Below are positions 1-10,852 of a stretch of DNA of 64,000 nucleotides, one piece after another. The position numbers and the translations under genes were made by a program. This DNA comes from Tilletia caries. Its lineage: Eukaryota > Basidiomycota > Exobasidiomycetes > Tilletiales > Tilletiaceae. The first letter of the stretch is position 1; every line of letters starts with the position of its first letter. The stretch is taken from the NCBI GenBank assembly GCA_032718865.1, contig JALUTQ010000046.1:1674001-1738000 (forward strand), given 5' to 3'. The notes under the pieces were generated by a model that was given only the letters and a program-made list of their open reading frames with translations, was not told the DNA's origin and did not search any database.

Positions 1-293
1 GCTGTTATCGAGCTCACTGTCAACCTGCTGGGCAACCTGGACGCTCAACAGACTAAGTCGCTCGTTAAGGTGAGTCACCTGTCCTTCCCCTCTCTCTCGC
101 TCGCTTTTGCAAGAAGCTGACCAAAACATTTCGTCCGTAAAAATTTTCGTAGACCGTCGACAGTAAGGCGTTTGAGCCCCTCTTCTCCGGTGTCAAGAAC
201 TTCTCCAAGCAAGTCGGCGGAGGACTCGAGCCCCTTGTCGACCCTCTCCTTGTCTCCGTGCAGACCCTGACGGCCATCCTCAACCTCAATTAA
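1..293 (+). CDS. 3' end of an unrecognised protein gene (partial)
   Basis: The last two exons are visible: 1-69 and 153-293, separated by an 83-nt intron with a GTGAGT donor and TAG acceptor. The frame is continuous and ends in TAA. The tail of about 69 residues starts AVIELTVNLLGNL and ends LTAILNLN. It alternates hydrophobic and small polar residues, and the C-terminus looks amphipathic. I do not recognise a family. The 5' part lies outside the window, so length and start are unknown. It is convergent with LEU1. Confidence 0.6.
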
Positions 294-896
294 TCCCTCT
301 CCCTTTTAACTCCCCTCTTACTTCCTATCCCCCCCCCGGGCATCCCAACTTGCCACACGGATACATAATACACCACTCTTCGCCTTCTCGACATACCCTT
401 CACACGGAGTCTGTTCGTCACCCATCGCCCTCTGGACTCCTGGATTCCTTTGCTTAGGTCTCTTTCCCCTCTTAATCCTCAACCTTTGGGAGCTTTATAT
501 TATCCTTGGCGCGTGGGCCGCGGTCGCTACGCTGGGTTGGACCCCTTTTTAACTTGGCGAGCGGGGTTTCGATTCTCAACATGGAGGACATTTCGGTCAG
601 ACGCCCGGATCCCTGTTTGAGCTTACGAAGTGTCGACGAGACGGCTTATATTACTCGCTGAGGAGCCTAAGGTTATATGTAGCGCTGTGAACAAGACGAG
701 TTCGAGGCCTTCGGAGGGACCGGTCCCACCCCATCAAAACCTATCGGAGGCCTGGACATTCCTTTCCTTCATAAAGCGTACGAGGGTATCCAATTGCAGG
801 GTTCTCGTTAAAAAAAAAAAAAAATTGACACGTCAAGCATCCAAGCGCGAAAACGGCCATGACGGCGTGACCGCGTGACCTCTCCTAGGCCCTTCT
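294..896. other. Convergent intergenic region
   Basis: This lies between the stop codons of the upstream gene (+) and LEU1 (-). It has pyrimidine-rich stretches and a run of 14 A near 811-824. I see no gene; it probably holds the 3' UTRs of both neighbours. Confidence 0.6.
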
Positions 897-3403
897 TCAC
901 CAGTCGTTGTTGCCTGTCACTTTGCCTACGGCCGCCTTGGCCTTGGCCACGAGTTTTTGTGCGCCTCCGGCAGCGGTGTACCCGAAGCCGTCTGTGAGAG
1001 TAGGTTGGGGGCGGCGGAGGGAGAGGGAAGTCGGAGGAAGTAAGGGGTGGGTCAGTCAACGCAATCCAAGATGATAAAGGGTAATAAGAGATAGGAAAGG
1101 AAAAGAGACTCACCCAGCCACGGCGTCTCCTTCGACCGACGCTCCTCAAAGCTCCGAATCGACTCCTCCTTCTGCAGCGTAAGCGCAATGTCATCCAGCC
1201 CATTGATCAAGCAATGCCTAGTAAACTCATTCGTCTCAAACGTAAACTCCGTGCTCCCATCCGCACAAACGACGACCTGCCTCTTCAAGTCAACAGTAAT
1301 CTCCTTCCCCGCTTCCGCATCCTCCGTCAGACGCTCGATCGCCTCCCGGGGCAGGATCACGGGCAGCTGTCCGTTTTTGGTCAGGTTGTTTCGGAAGATG
1401 TCGCCGAAGGACTCGGCGATGACGGACCGGATGCCGAAGTCGAGCAGGGACCACGCCGCGTGTTCGCGCGAGGAGCCACAGCCGAAGTTCGGGCCCGTGA
1501 CGACGAGGATCGAGGCGTGTGTATAGGGTTCCCGGTTCAGGACAAAGTTGGGATCCGGCTGGCCCGTCTTGTGGTCGTACCGGATCGGGTGGAAGAGCGC
1601 GGTGCCCAGGCCGGTGCGCTTGATCGTCTTGAGGAACTGCTTCGGGATGATCAGGTCCGTGTCGACGTTGGACCGGTCCAGCGGGGCCGCGATGCCCTTG
1701 AGGACGGTGAAGGCTTCGATCCCTCCGCCGCCGGTGGTAGGCGCCGCACTGGAAGAAGCAACCGGGACGTCCGCGATCTTCTCCCCGTCCGCGGTGGTAG
1801 CGAGGGGCGTGGTCTGGGCGGCCCCTTCGACGTCCACCTTGTTGATCGCCTTGGACGCGCGAGAGCGAGGCTCGGGAGGCGGCAGCGTCTTGTCGGTCAG
1901 GTACGACTTATCGTCGGTGATCTGAATCTCAAAGCCAGGCTGGGAAGCCTCAAAGCCGACCTTCTGCCCGTTGACGAGCTTTCGGACGTCGGTCAGGTAT
2001 CCCGTCACGGCCGCTGCGGCGGCCATGGCCGGGCTCATGAGATGGGTGCGGCCCAGAGAACCCTGTCGGCCCTCGAAGTTTCGGTTCGAGGTGGAGGCAC
2101 ATCGCTCGTAGGGCGAGAGCTGGTCCGGGTTCATGCCGAGACACATAGAGCAACCGGCGTCGCGCCAGTCGAATCCGGCGGCGATGAAGACCTTGTCGAG
2201 CCCCTCTGCCTCGGCCTGTTTCTTGACCAGACCGGAACCGGGGACGAGCATGGCGTAGATGCCCTGGGCGACTTTACGACCGTGGAGGACGCGTGCGGCC
2301 TCGCGGATGTCTTCGATGCGGGAGTTGGTGCAGCTGCCGATGAAGACTTTGTCGATCTTGATCTGCTCGACGGGCGTGTTTGCCTCGAGACCCATGTATT
2401 TGAGGGCGCCTTCCCATGCCTTGCGCTGAGCCTCGTCCTTTGCTTTGGCCGGGTCGGGTACGGCGCCTGTGATGGGGACGGTGTCCTGAGGACTGGTGCC
2501 CCAGGTGATGGTGGGCGGGATGTCCTTGGCGTCGACCTTGACGACGACATCGTACTGGGCGCCTTCATCGGAGGGGAGAGACTTCCAGTACGCGAGGGCG
2601 TCTTCCCACTCTCTGCCTTCCTTGGGAGCGAGGGGCCGTCCCTTGACGAAGTCGTAGGTGACCTGGTCGGGAGCAATGAGACCGGCGCGAGCACCTGCTT
2701 CGATGGACATGTTGCAGATGGACATGCGTGCAGCCATGGAGAGGCCTTCAATGGTGGGGCCCGCATACTCGATGACGGCGCCCGTGCCACCAGCGGTACC
2801 AATGATACCGATGATGTGGAGAACGATGTCCTTGGAGGTGACGCCGGGTGCGAGCTGACCGTCGACCTGGATGCGCATGTTCTTGGCGCGCTTCTGTATG
2901 ATGCACTGTGTGGCGAGGACGTGTTCGACCTCGGAGGTACCGATGCCGAAGGCGAGAGCGCCGAATGCGCCATGGGTGGAGGTGTGTGAATCACCGCAGA
3001 CGATGGTGGTGCCGGGTAGGGTGAATCCCTGTTCGGGTGCGACGACGTGGACGATGCCCTGACGGGTGTCGTCGAGGCCGAAGAAGGTGATGCCGAAGTC
3101 CTTTACGTTCTCCTCGAGGGTCATGCACTGGATCCGGGAGTCCGGCTCGTCGATGAAGGAGGCAGTGTCCTTGTACGACTTGCGTGAGACGGTGGGGATG
3201 TTGTGGTCGACGGTGGCGAGGGTGCAGTCGCGTCGTCGGACGACTCGGTTTGCGTTGCGGAGGCCCTCGAAGGCCTGCGGACTGGTGACCTCGTGTACGA
3301 TGTGGCGGTCGATGTAGAGGAGACAGTTGCCGTCGTCCTCGTGGACGAGGTGGGAGTCGAAGATCTTCTCGTACAGCGTGCGGGGCTTCGTGGTAGCAGC
3401 CAT
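897..3403 (-). CDS. LEU1: 3-isopropylmalate dehydratase (isopropylmalate isomerase), fused large and small subunits
   Basis: Catalyses isomerisation of 2- to 3-isopropylmalate in leucine synthesis. Exons on the minus strand are 3403-1114 and 991-897, giving 794 residues, close to the fungal norm. The N-terminal half is the aconitase-type large subunit. It contains [13 protein letters not shown] and the 4Fe-4S cysteines in GSCTNSR and AGCSMCLG. A linker of about 50 residues rich in Ala, Ser and Thr leads to the swivel (small-subunit) domain, with [13 protein letters not shown] and [13 protein letters not shown]. The 122-nt intron falls near the C-terminus; removing it restores the family-typical TPWLDGFGY ending, whereas read-through gives an unrelated tail. 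The start is the Met of [10 protein letters not shown]. An in-frame upstream ATG at 3502 would add 33 non-conserved residues. It is head-to-head with the NEDD8 protease gene. Confidence 0.95.
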
Positions 3404-3485
3404 TTTGCCAGCAGGGGTGGGGGTGAGAGAGGGGAAAGATGTAAGGCAGAGGAGGGATGAAGATCCGGCTGTGAGAGTGCTGTGG

Positions 3486-3493
3486 TATTTATA
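3486..3493 (-). promoter_or_regulatory. TATA-like box upstream of LEU1
   Basis: On the minus strand the sequence reads TATAAATA, about 83 nt upstream of the chosen LEU1 start. Spacing and orientation fit a core promoter. Inference only. Confidence 0.45.
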
Positions 3494-3537
3494 TCCTCGC
3501 ACAGGTTCACGGACAGCACAAAGGAGAGTTGTCGAGC

Positions 3538-3574
3538 GGCGTCAAGCGTCAAGCGTCAAGCGTCAAGCGTCAAG
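3538..3574. repeat. 7-bp tandem repeat (GTCAAGC)n
   Basis: About five head-to-tail copies of GTCAAGC lie in the LEU1/protease spacer, 135-170 bp upstream of the LEU1 start codon. Confidence 0.85.
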
Positions 3575-3952
3575 AAGAAAGGATGCCCCGGCTGTCGCGG
3601 ATTTCATCTGGGTGACTCATGCTTCTTACCCCGCACGCTCATTGGCTGCAGCCGCTGGGTCTGCTCTCTCTGCTAAGTATCTGAGCAGGAGGAGCGCTCC
3701 AGGCATGGTCAACGAATGGGTATCGGACGCGTACGAGTGTGAGCACAGGCTCGCGCTCCGGGTCCTGGCTGGGCATGCCTTCGTATGGCGGCAGCAGGCC
3801 TCGCCCGGACGAAAGCACAGTCGGCTGTCTCGCGTCTCGCGTCTCGAGCAGCAGGATGAGAACGAAATGAATCCAAAGGCACCTGTCATCTCACCACGAC
3901 TTTCTTCCATCATAACCTGCTCAGCCTCCTCGATCCCGGACTGCGCGGCGTG

Positions 3953-4281
3953 ATGCATTTCCTCAGAGCAAGGAAGGCCGACATGACCGACCCCGACTCG
4001 CCCGCGTTCTCCTTCAATGGCACCACCCTCTATGACTCCGACATCCAGGTCAGTACAGTCCCTTTCCCGTGGCGTGAGACCAACTCCCTCCTTGTTGTGA
4101 TCGTGCTCAAGTTTTCTCGATGTATGTGTGCGTGCGTGCGTGCGTGCGTGTGTGAGGATTGTGTGTAGACATTGGCAGAGGAAGAGTGGCTGGGGGACGC
4201 CATCATCATGCTCCTCTTCTCCTTGCTCGAGGACGATGCCCATCGCGCCGACGTCGAGCTGTGGTCGCCCGCAGGTGAGCC

Positions 4282-4327
<46 letters not shown>

Positions 4328-5579
4328 GGCTTCGGATGCTGATCGACCGAGTCCGTCTCCCACGGTTGAGAACGAAAGTGGTCCAGCTGCTGTCGACTAT
4401 GAGCAGTGATAATCTGGGTGCGTCTGAGGGAGACGGTCCGGGTTATCTGCGTATGCTCAGGCTGACCTTTCTCTCTCTCCTTTTCTCCTTCTTGCCTTTT
4501 TTATTTCGCTCCTTCTGCCCTTCTCCCCTTCTCCCCTTCTCCCCTTCTCCCCTTCTCCTCTTCTCCTCTTCTCCCCTTCTGCCCTTCTGCCCTTCTGCCC
4601 TTCTGCCCTTCTGCCCTTCTGCCCTTCTGCCCTTCTCCCCTTCTGCCCTTCTCCCCTTCTGCCCTTCTCTCCCTCTCTCCCTCTCTCCCTCTCTCCCTCT
4701 CTCCCTCTCTCCCTCTCTCCCTCTCTCCCTCTCTCCCTCTCTCCCTCTCTCCCTCTCTCCCTCTCTCCCTCTCTCCCTCTCTCCCTCTCTCCCTCTCTCC
4801 CTCTCTCCCTCTCTCCCTCTCTCCCTCTCTCCCTCTCTCCCTCTCTCCCTCTCTCCCTCTCTCCCTCTCTCCCTCTCTCCCTCTCTCCCTCTCTCCCTCT
4901 CTCCCTCTTTCCCTCTCCCCTTCTTCCGGTCGCACGAGGTCCATCCTATCCAGATCCATCCACCTCAGCCACCCTCTTCCCTCCCCTCCGCAAATTCAAC
5001 ATCCTCCCCGTCTCCGACGCCTACGCCTCCAATACCTCCCCCATCTCCTCCCACTGGTCCCTCCTGCTCATCCGCTCCCCCCAAAACCAAAACGACCACC
5101 TGACAACATATCACTTCGACTCCCTCGACCCGCACAACACCAACGCAGCCGCGAGATGTATCGCCAACTTTGCTGAGGCGTTCGGGAGGATCCCGACTCA
5201 GATTAGGGCTGTGGGGGGTAAGCATGGCTGGGGCTCGGGCTCGGGCTCGGGCGACAGGGGGCAGAAGGCGAAGATGGAGGCGCAGGAGAACGCATGGGAT
5301 TGTGGGATCTACGTCCTCGCCCTGACACAGGCACTCGTACATCGTCTAGCACAGGACGGAGGAGGTGTCGACGCCGCGGTGGAACGGGTCGTTCGGGAGG
5401 AGGCCACGCCGAAGAAGATCGCCCAGTGGCGAGCGAGGTTTTACCGTTGGGTCCGGCGCTGGCAGGCGGAGGCGAGGAAGGAGGGCGGTGGGGTGTGGGA
5501 CTCGAAGGAGGAGGTCGTCGCTGCATTGGGACCGTGGTGTGCGGACGAGGACGAAGTCCAACAGGAGCAGCACAGCTGA
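3953..5579 (+). CDS. NEDD8-specific cysteine protease (Ulp1/C48 family, SENP8/Nep-like deneddylase)
   Basis: Likely processes NEDD8 or removes it from cullins. Proposed exons: 3953-4048, 4169-4274, 4379-4450, 4969-5579, giving 294 residues. The N-terminal strand [20 protein letters not shown] matches the entry strand of SENP8-type proteases. The catalytic triad is visible: His in SSHWSLLLI, Asp in YHFDSLD and Cys in [12 protein letters not shown], with the oxyanion Gln just upstream (AQENAWDCG). The third exon joins as [11 protein letters not shown]. Its donor could be GTATGC at 4451 (chosen) or GTGCGT at 4418; both keep the frame. The third intron is very long for this locus (518 nt) and is nearly all pyrimidine repeat. 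A second in-frame ATG at 3983 is possible. The length and triad favour SENP8 over the larger SUMO proteases. Confidence 0.82.
4288..4325. repeat. (CT)n microsatellite in intron 2 of the NEDD8 protease
   Basis: About 18 CT dinucleotides form the polypyrimidine tract of intron 2. They lie ahead of a CAG at 4326-4328, which would be out of frame as an acceptor; the in-frame acceptor is at 4377-4378. Confidence 0.9.
4511..4923. repeat. Giant 8-bp-unit polypyrimidine repeat array inside intron 3
   Basis: More than 400 bp of almost pure pyrimidine on the plus strand, built from about 50 units of 8 bp. The units are TTCTCCCC first, then TTCTGCCC, then a long homogeneous block of TCTCTCCC (about 4668-4905). 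The 8-bp period persists while the unit sequence changes, suggesting successive expansions. The array lies wholly within the intron that separates the N-terminal part from the catalytic His-Asp-Cys part of the protease. The long frames it opens on both strands are artefacts of the repeat. Confidence 0.95.
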
Positions 5580-5708
5580 GGGATCTACATAATCCCATCC
5601 AAAATTCCGATAGTCCTTCCTGTTTGACAATTCGGGCGTACCTATTCAAGTCTCTCTCCCGCCTCAGATTCTCACATCGCAGCAATTCTAAGGGTTTTCT
5701 TCTGGATT

Positions 5709-7676
5709 TCAAGCCGTCCAGACGTGCATCTGGTGATCATAAAACGAACAACTCGCCACGAACGTATCCCCGTCCTCCTCCTTCTCCTTCCGTCCCCCAA
5801 CATCCATCCCCGTCCTCTCCCAATCACACCCATAAGCCAAACTCCCATGCCCCTCAAACGTCCTCACGGTCTCCAACTCTACCTCCTCTCCTGAAGACAC
5901 CCGCACGACGCAAAATCCGCCATGCATACAGCCCAGCAGGAGCCGGGATGGGTCGGAGGGGTGCCATCTCGTGCGCCAGAGGCCGCCGGAGACGTCGAGG
6001 GAGGTGAGTGGGGAGCGGGGGGAGCGGGAGTCGAAGATTCGGATGTGGCCGTCGTAGCTGGTATGCAACCCGACGGTGAATGGAGGAGAAGAGGAGGGGG
6101 CGAAGGCAGAAACGCAGAGGAGGAAAGGGAGGGAGGGATGGACGTTGATGATCAGTCTTCAGGGGAACAAGACCGCACTTGGCATCACAATCAAGGATGA
6201 CCACGTCCACAGACATCTCACCTCCCCACAGCCCAGATGTGCTCCCTCAAATGACTACTCTGTATCGCAGTGACGCCCCCGTCGAATCTTAGAGGGAGAA
6301 GGAGGAGGGGGAGCCCGTCAGTTTCGCGAGCAAGGCAGGAAGAACAGATGCAAGGTTTCTCACCCTCTTGAGACTGTGAAGATAGGAGAGCGCTTCCGAT
6401 CGGCGCCGATGGGAGTCCGCATATCCCACCCCATCAACTTGCAATCATCACCACCTATAGGGAGGAGGAAGAACGATCAGCGATCCAGGCCCCATAGTGA
6501 CCAGTGACAGACCCCAGCCAGCCCGAGGGGGGCCTTCGGGGAGAAAACGCACCACTCCAAGCGACCCGGCCCGAACTCCAACAGTCCCAAGCAGCAATCC
6601 AAGCTTCGTGCCCGTGCGCTCTCCAGACTTCCATCCCGCTCCTCGGTCGATGTTCCCACGCCCGCGAGGGCTGGTACGGCGCTAGTGGGTCGTCTTCGTC
6701 CATCTCGTCTTCTTCATCTTCATCCTCCTCTTCCTCGTCTGAGTCTGAGGAACTGTGAGAGCGAGGGAGGAGAGGAGGATTGTCACCCGGTTGGATGGGC
6801 TGGGAAAATTCGCGCTCGAGGTGGGGTAGGTGGACTAATGTGCCGTCACTCTGGCTGACGATCAGACTCGTCGTTTCCCCTGCTTCGACCTCGTGGGCGG
6901 GAACACCACCGCGTCGATCGGACCAGTCAAGGCTGAGACAGAGCACGTCGTGTGGGTTCAGCCGGAGTTGGGCGCGGTGTGCCAGGCGTGGACTTGTGGA
7001 GGGGGAGGGGGGGAGGAGGGAGTAGAAGTGGATCGAACCGCGGGCGTCGGCGAGGGCTAGGGTTGATGTTGATGTGCTTGATGTTGGAGAAGTCTGCGAA
7101 GCGGGAGTGGGGGAAAGGGAATCAGAGAGGGAGCGGGAGGTTGACCTGTGTGGATTGATGAAGGGGGAGTTAGGTTGGGGTTCAAAGGTCAGGAAAAAGG
7201 TCAGCAAGGAAATCCACTCCTCGACGGGAAAGAGTCGCCGACCCCTGAAGCTCGGCCCCGCACCACTTCAGATCCAGGATGGCGGACGTATCGAAGGACG
7301 CGAGGGTTTGGCTGGAGGCGAACGGGGATTTCGGAGCGAGACGATTCAGTACTGCCATGATTGAACAATAACGCAGCTTCCTTCTGACTCACACTTGTAC
7401 CGAATCGTCGTCCTTGCCGTCCAGGATCTGATGCAACGTCAAGCGGCCCCGACGAGTATACGCGCGATCCTCCTCCTTCGTTCCATCCCCATCCCCCTCC
7501 TTCTCCTTCTCGTCATCATCATCCTTGCCGCCGCCTGACGACGCTTGGGCTTCTTCGCGCTGGTCGACCTGATAGGTGCCCAAGGCGAAGAGACCGGGTG
7601 TGCGCGGGTCGAACTCGATCGAGTCTGCGGAGAGGAGGGTGTCCGCGGTGTAGAGGGAGCGGGCTGATGTTGGCAT
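5709..7676 (-). CDS. DPH7: Diphthine methyltransferase-type WD40 protein (DPH7/Rrt2-like)
   Basis: DPH7 acts in diphthamide synthesis on elongation factor 2, removing a methyl group from diphthine so that amidation can proceed. Six exons on the minus strand: 7676-7393, 7311-7264, 7145-6553, 6454-6364, 6287-6222, 6057-5709; 476 residues, all phases consistent. Family signatures in order: SADSIEFDP...LFALGTYQVD, VQTLASFDTSAILDLKW, LALADARGSIHFY, WRAHGHEAWIAAWDCW, WSGGDDCKLMGWDMRTP, GVTAIQSSHLREHIWAVGSY, CMHGGF and the terminal CSFYDHQMHVW. An acidic Ser/Asp/Glu insert interrupts the middle. The start is the Met of MPTSARSLYTADT; an in-frame ATG at 7751 would add 25 residues. The 48-nt second exon is unusually short. 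It is convergent with the protease gene, with a 129-bp spacer. Confidence 0.88.
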
Positions 7677-9013
7677 CGCTTTGTTTAACTCTCTCCCTCG
7701 GCTCTTGGACGACGTCTCGTCGGTGGTGGTGGAAATGCAGGACGGGGCCATTACTCTCCCATTCGAGGGATATCGCAGTCATCAGCAGTACAGCATGTTC
7801 GCTCGCAGTATTCAATTCCAGGCATCATCTTGCTCGCGTCGCTCAGGTCGGGCTGAAGGAGAGTGGGAGAACATAACAGTCCCTGCCCCCTGCCCCTTAG
7901 AACGAAACACATCACTCATTCAGACCGGGTCAGTGAAGTCGAGCTGACAGCATCGGACGGACGGGCCCCCAATAACCTCAGCCCGTCACTGGTCAGCCGT
8001 CGTTCTCAACGCTCAAGCTCAACCTTGCTCTTGATCGATTCTCATCGCCCCCATCTTCGCCAGCAGGGGAAGCAACTATAAGCCTTCCCTCTGAGCACCA
8101 AAGTGGCCGTCGTGGGCGATCGGTGCGTCGATGGAGACGGGCGAGAGTGAGGCGGGTCTCGGTTGTCTTTTTCTCTGTGAGCCGCACCGAAGTTATCCGT
8201 TGCGGCGAGACAGTGCCAGAAGAACTTCGAAAAGGGGAAGCAAGGAAGCCAATCTTGATTGAGATTCGGATCAGAGGGGGTTCACCGAAAGGGAGGGTGG
8301 CTCATATTTGTTTGACCGGCGGAGAGGATCGTGGGCGAGCGTGGAGCCAACCCTCTTGTTGCAGACGAGCACATCGTCGACCGTCGTTGTCGAGAAGCCA
8401 GCAGCCAGCAGCCAGCCACCAGCATGGACGGCGGACACTGGACGCGGACGGCGGGGATGGAGCACGGATTATTGGTGGCAGGGCCGAGTGCGGGGGCCGG
8501 GGGCAGCCACCTTGGGTGCTTCCTTGTCGTGCGTTCATCGTTGGTTGATTGGTTCTTTGATGGCTTTCCAGACTTGCTTCTCTCTCTTGGTTCAGCTGGC
8601 GGCTGCGCGGCTGGGGGGCATAAATTAAACCATGGGAAAGATGATGTGGGTGCTGCCCGCGCTGCCCGCCCGCTTGGGCCGAAATCAAGGCTGGAAAGGT
8701 TGTTCCTCGCCGAGGTCCAAGTTCCGAGACCGATGTCTCTCTCTGTCTCTCTCTCGCTCGCTCCCCCTCGCACTCTCTCCCGCTCTTCTCCCTGTCGATG
8801 ACTACTGTCTCCCGCTCACTGCCACTGCCACTGCCACGCATCCATCTCCATCCGCTCTGATTTGATTGCGCCTGGGGCCCAGACCGCCTGTCTCATCTTC
8901 AGCCTCACCAACGGAGCTCCCTTAAGACCACCACCAGTCACTACTGCGCAGCCTCCAGTTCCCTCCCTCCTTTCCCGCGCAGCAGCAGCAGCAGCAGCAG
9001 CAGAGCAGAGCAC
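7677..9013. promoter_or_regulatory. Divergent intergenic region, DPH7 / bHLH gene
   Basis: This 1.34-kb spacer lies between two head-to-head genes. It contains CT-rich stretches near 8735-8800 and a CAG trinucleotide run just before the bHLH start (about 8980-9003). No convincing coding region was found in it. The bHLH gene probably has a long 5' leader here. Confidence 0.5.
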
Positions 9014-9304
9014 ATGATGATGCAGTCACCCCCATCCATGCCGCCGTCCTACGAGGGTACGTCCCTTGACCGTCATTCGATTCCCACTGGCTGCGCTGCG
9101 CTGCGCTGCGATCACTCACCTCAGTTTCCCAACTCACTCACAGACTTCAACTACACGGCCGACATCGATCCGAACGACCCTTTTTTCACATCCATCCTCG
9201 CATCCCCGCCCTCAGCCTCGCCCTTCAACCCGCCGTTCCACATAGGCACAGCAGGCACTAACAGCGGGCCCTCCTTCGCGTCCAGCCTGCACCACAACCA
9301 TCTC

Positions 9305-9348
<44 letters not shown>

Positions 9349-10852
9349 CCACCACTACAACCATCACACAATAGGCGCAGGCACATCCGCTACTCTTCTC
9401 GCCTCTCCCAGCTTGCCCTCCCCCTTCGGCTTCGGTGGATCGACCAGTCTGCCCCCGACTCATGATGACCACCACGACAACCACAACGGTCTTCATCACC
9501 ACCAACACCACCACCACCACCAGCATCAGCAAGAGCAACAGCAGCAGCAGCAGCAGCAGCAACATCAGCAGCAGGAGCACGAGCAGCCCCTCCAATGGTA
9601 CTCATCTCAAATCTCAAACACAAATTTACATCACAGCGGCGTCCCAACTGAGACCATGCCCACAGGCTCTCTCTTTGACGCTTCTGAACAGTCCTTCCTG
9701 CTCTCCTTCCTCTCCGGCTTCGACGGCGAATTCAACCCGCAGCTGCCAGACAACATGCCATCCTTCGCCGAAGCCGCCGCACGAGTCGCAGCACAGGGTC
9801 CACCCCGCCCCATTTCCCCTCCTCCATTATCCTCCCGCCCTCCTCCCAAACCATCACGGACCTTCTCGTCCTCGTCATCTTCCCTCACCCCGACTCCCGG
9901 AGCCACCCAATCACCCGCTGCCATGGCACAGCTCAGGCAAGCCTCGATCTCAGGAGGACACGCACCACCGGGCGCAACGGGCGGAGTTGGATCTTCTCGA
10001 CGCGAACTCCTCACGGATACCGAGAAGAGACAGAATCACATCCTGTCCGAACAGAGGAGGCGGAACTACATTCGCGAAGGCTTCAAGGAACTCGTCGAAT
10101 TGCTCGATCTCGGCAGGAAGGCCGGTGCCAAAGGCTTGGGACTCGGAGCGGCCAAGGGCACCGGGGTGGAGGAGGAGCTCTGGGCAGCTGCGCTCGCCAA
10201 TGGGACCGTGGGCGAAGACGCCTTTGACGATGAGCTCGGAGCGAACGGCCAGGGGGCGGGCAGTCGGAACGAAGACGATGACGAGGGGGACGAATATCAG
10301 AATGGGAGTAGAGACGATGACGACGGACGCGATGGAGAGGAGGACGAGTATGAGGATGGCGATCTGGGACAGCGCGGGCCTCGGAAACGAGTCGCGACGG
10401 GCGGAGCGGGGGACGATTCGGACCGGCCGCGCAGTCGGGCCAAAGGCTCCTTATCAGCAGCCAGCACGAGTAAAGATGGCAAACTCTCCCGATCACGGTC
10501 CGGTCGTCGGACTTCTACCGCCGCCGGCGCCGGCGCGTCATCAACAGGCAGCAAAACCGGCGCAGCGCCTCCCCTCCCCCTCGGCGCCCTCGGCGGGAAA
10601 GGCAAAGGCCGCGGACGGGGCGGCTCAGCGGGTGGAGGCGCGGGATCTAAATCGGCGGTACTTTTTCAGGCTGTGGACCTGATTCGCTGGTTGAATGCGC
10701 GGAATGAGGACTTGGAGGGGCAGTGTAATGCGCTGGAGGGGTTTAAGGCTGCTAAGGTTGCGCAGTCGAATCCGCATTATTTGCAGCAGGGTCAGGGTCA
10801 GGGTGGGGAGGAGGGGATGGGGATGGGGATGGGTGGGCCGTCGACAAGGTGA
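9014..10852 (+). CDS. Basic helix-loop-helix transcription factor with a very long loop and poly-Gln/poly-His tracts
   Basis: A nuclear DNA-binding protein of E-box type is inferred. The basic region and helix 1 are clear (KRQNHILSEQRRRNYIREGF, then KELVELLDL, about residues 306-338 after splicing). Helix 2 is clear as SAVLFQAVDLIRWLNARNED (about 516-540). Between them lie about 175 residues of acidic, then Arg/Ser/Gly-rich sequence, far longer than a usual loop. The N-terminal half has CAG/CAA-coded Gln runs mixed with His and Asn (9307-9352, 9480-9590). A probable 87-nt intron, 9057-9143 (GTACGT...CAG), joins PPSYE to DFNYTADID. It is a multiple of three without a stop, so retention would simply add 29 residues. 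Spliced length is 583. The Ser-Glu-Gln-Arg-Arg-Arg core resembles fungal INO4-like factors, but the target is unknown. Confidence 0.8.

Larger units (their letters stand above)
3404..3952. promoter_or_regulatory. Divergent promoter region of LEU1 and the NEDD8 protease
   Basis: This 549-bp spacer separates two head-to-head genes, so it should hold both promoters. A TATA-like box and a short tandem repeat inside it are listed separately. I see no further gene. Confidence 0.6.

Noticed and set aside
1214..2989. 591-codon frame antisense to LEU1
   Set aside because: It mirrors the conserved LEU1 frame, has no family motifs, and arises from GC-biased third positions.
4501..4959. 152-codon frame of repeated Gly-Arg-Glu-Gly-Glu-Arg, and the Pro/Leu/Ser frame on the other strand
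   Set aside because: Both are direct translations of the 8-bp repeat array, which lies in an intron.
8282..8841. Frames of 163-179 codons upstream of the bHLH gene
   Set aside because: Low-complexity Arg/Ser-rich frames in a promoter/leader region, overlapping in several frames.
9435..10682. 415-codon frame overlapping the bHLH gene in another frame
   Set aside because: A Ser/Pro/Arg-rich frame produced by the CAG/CAC repeats; the overlapping bHLH frame has the real domain.
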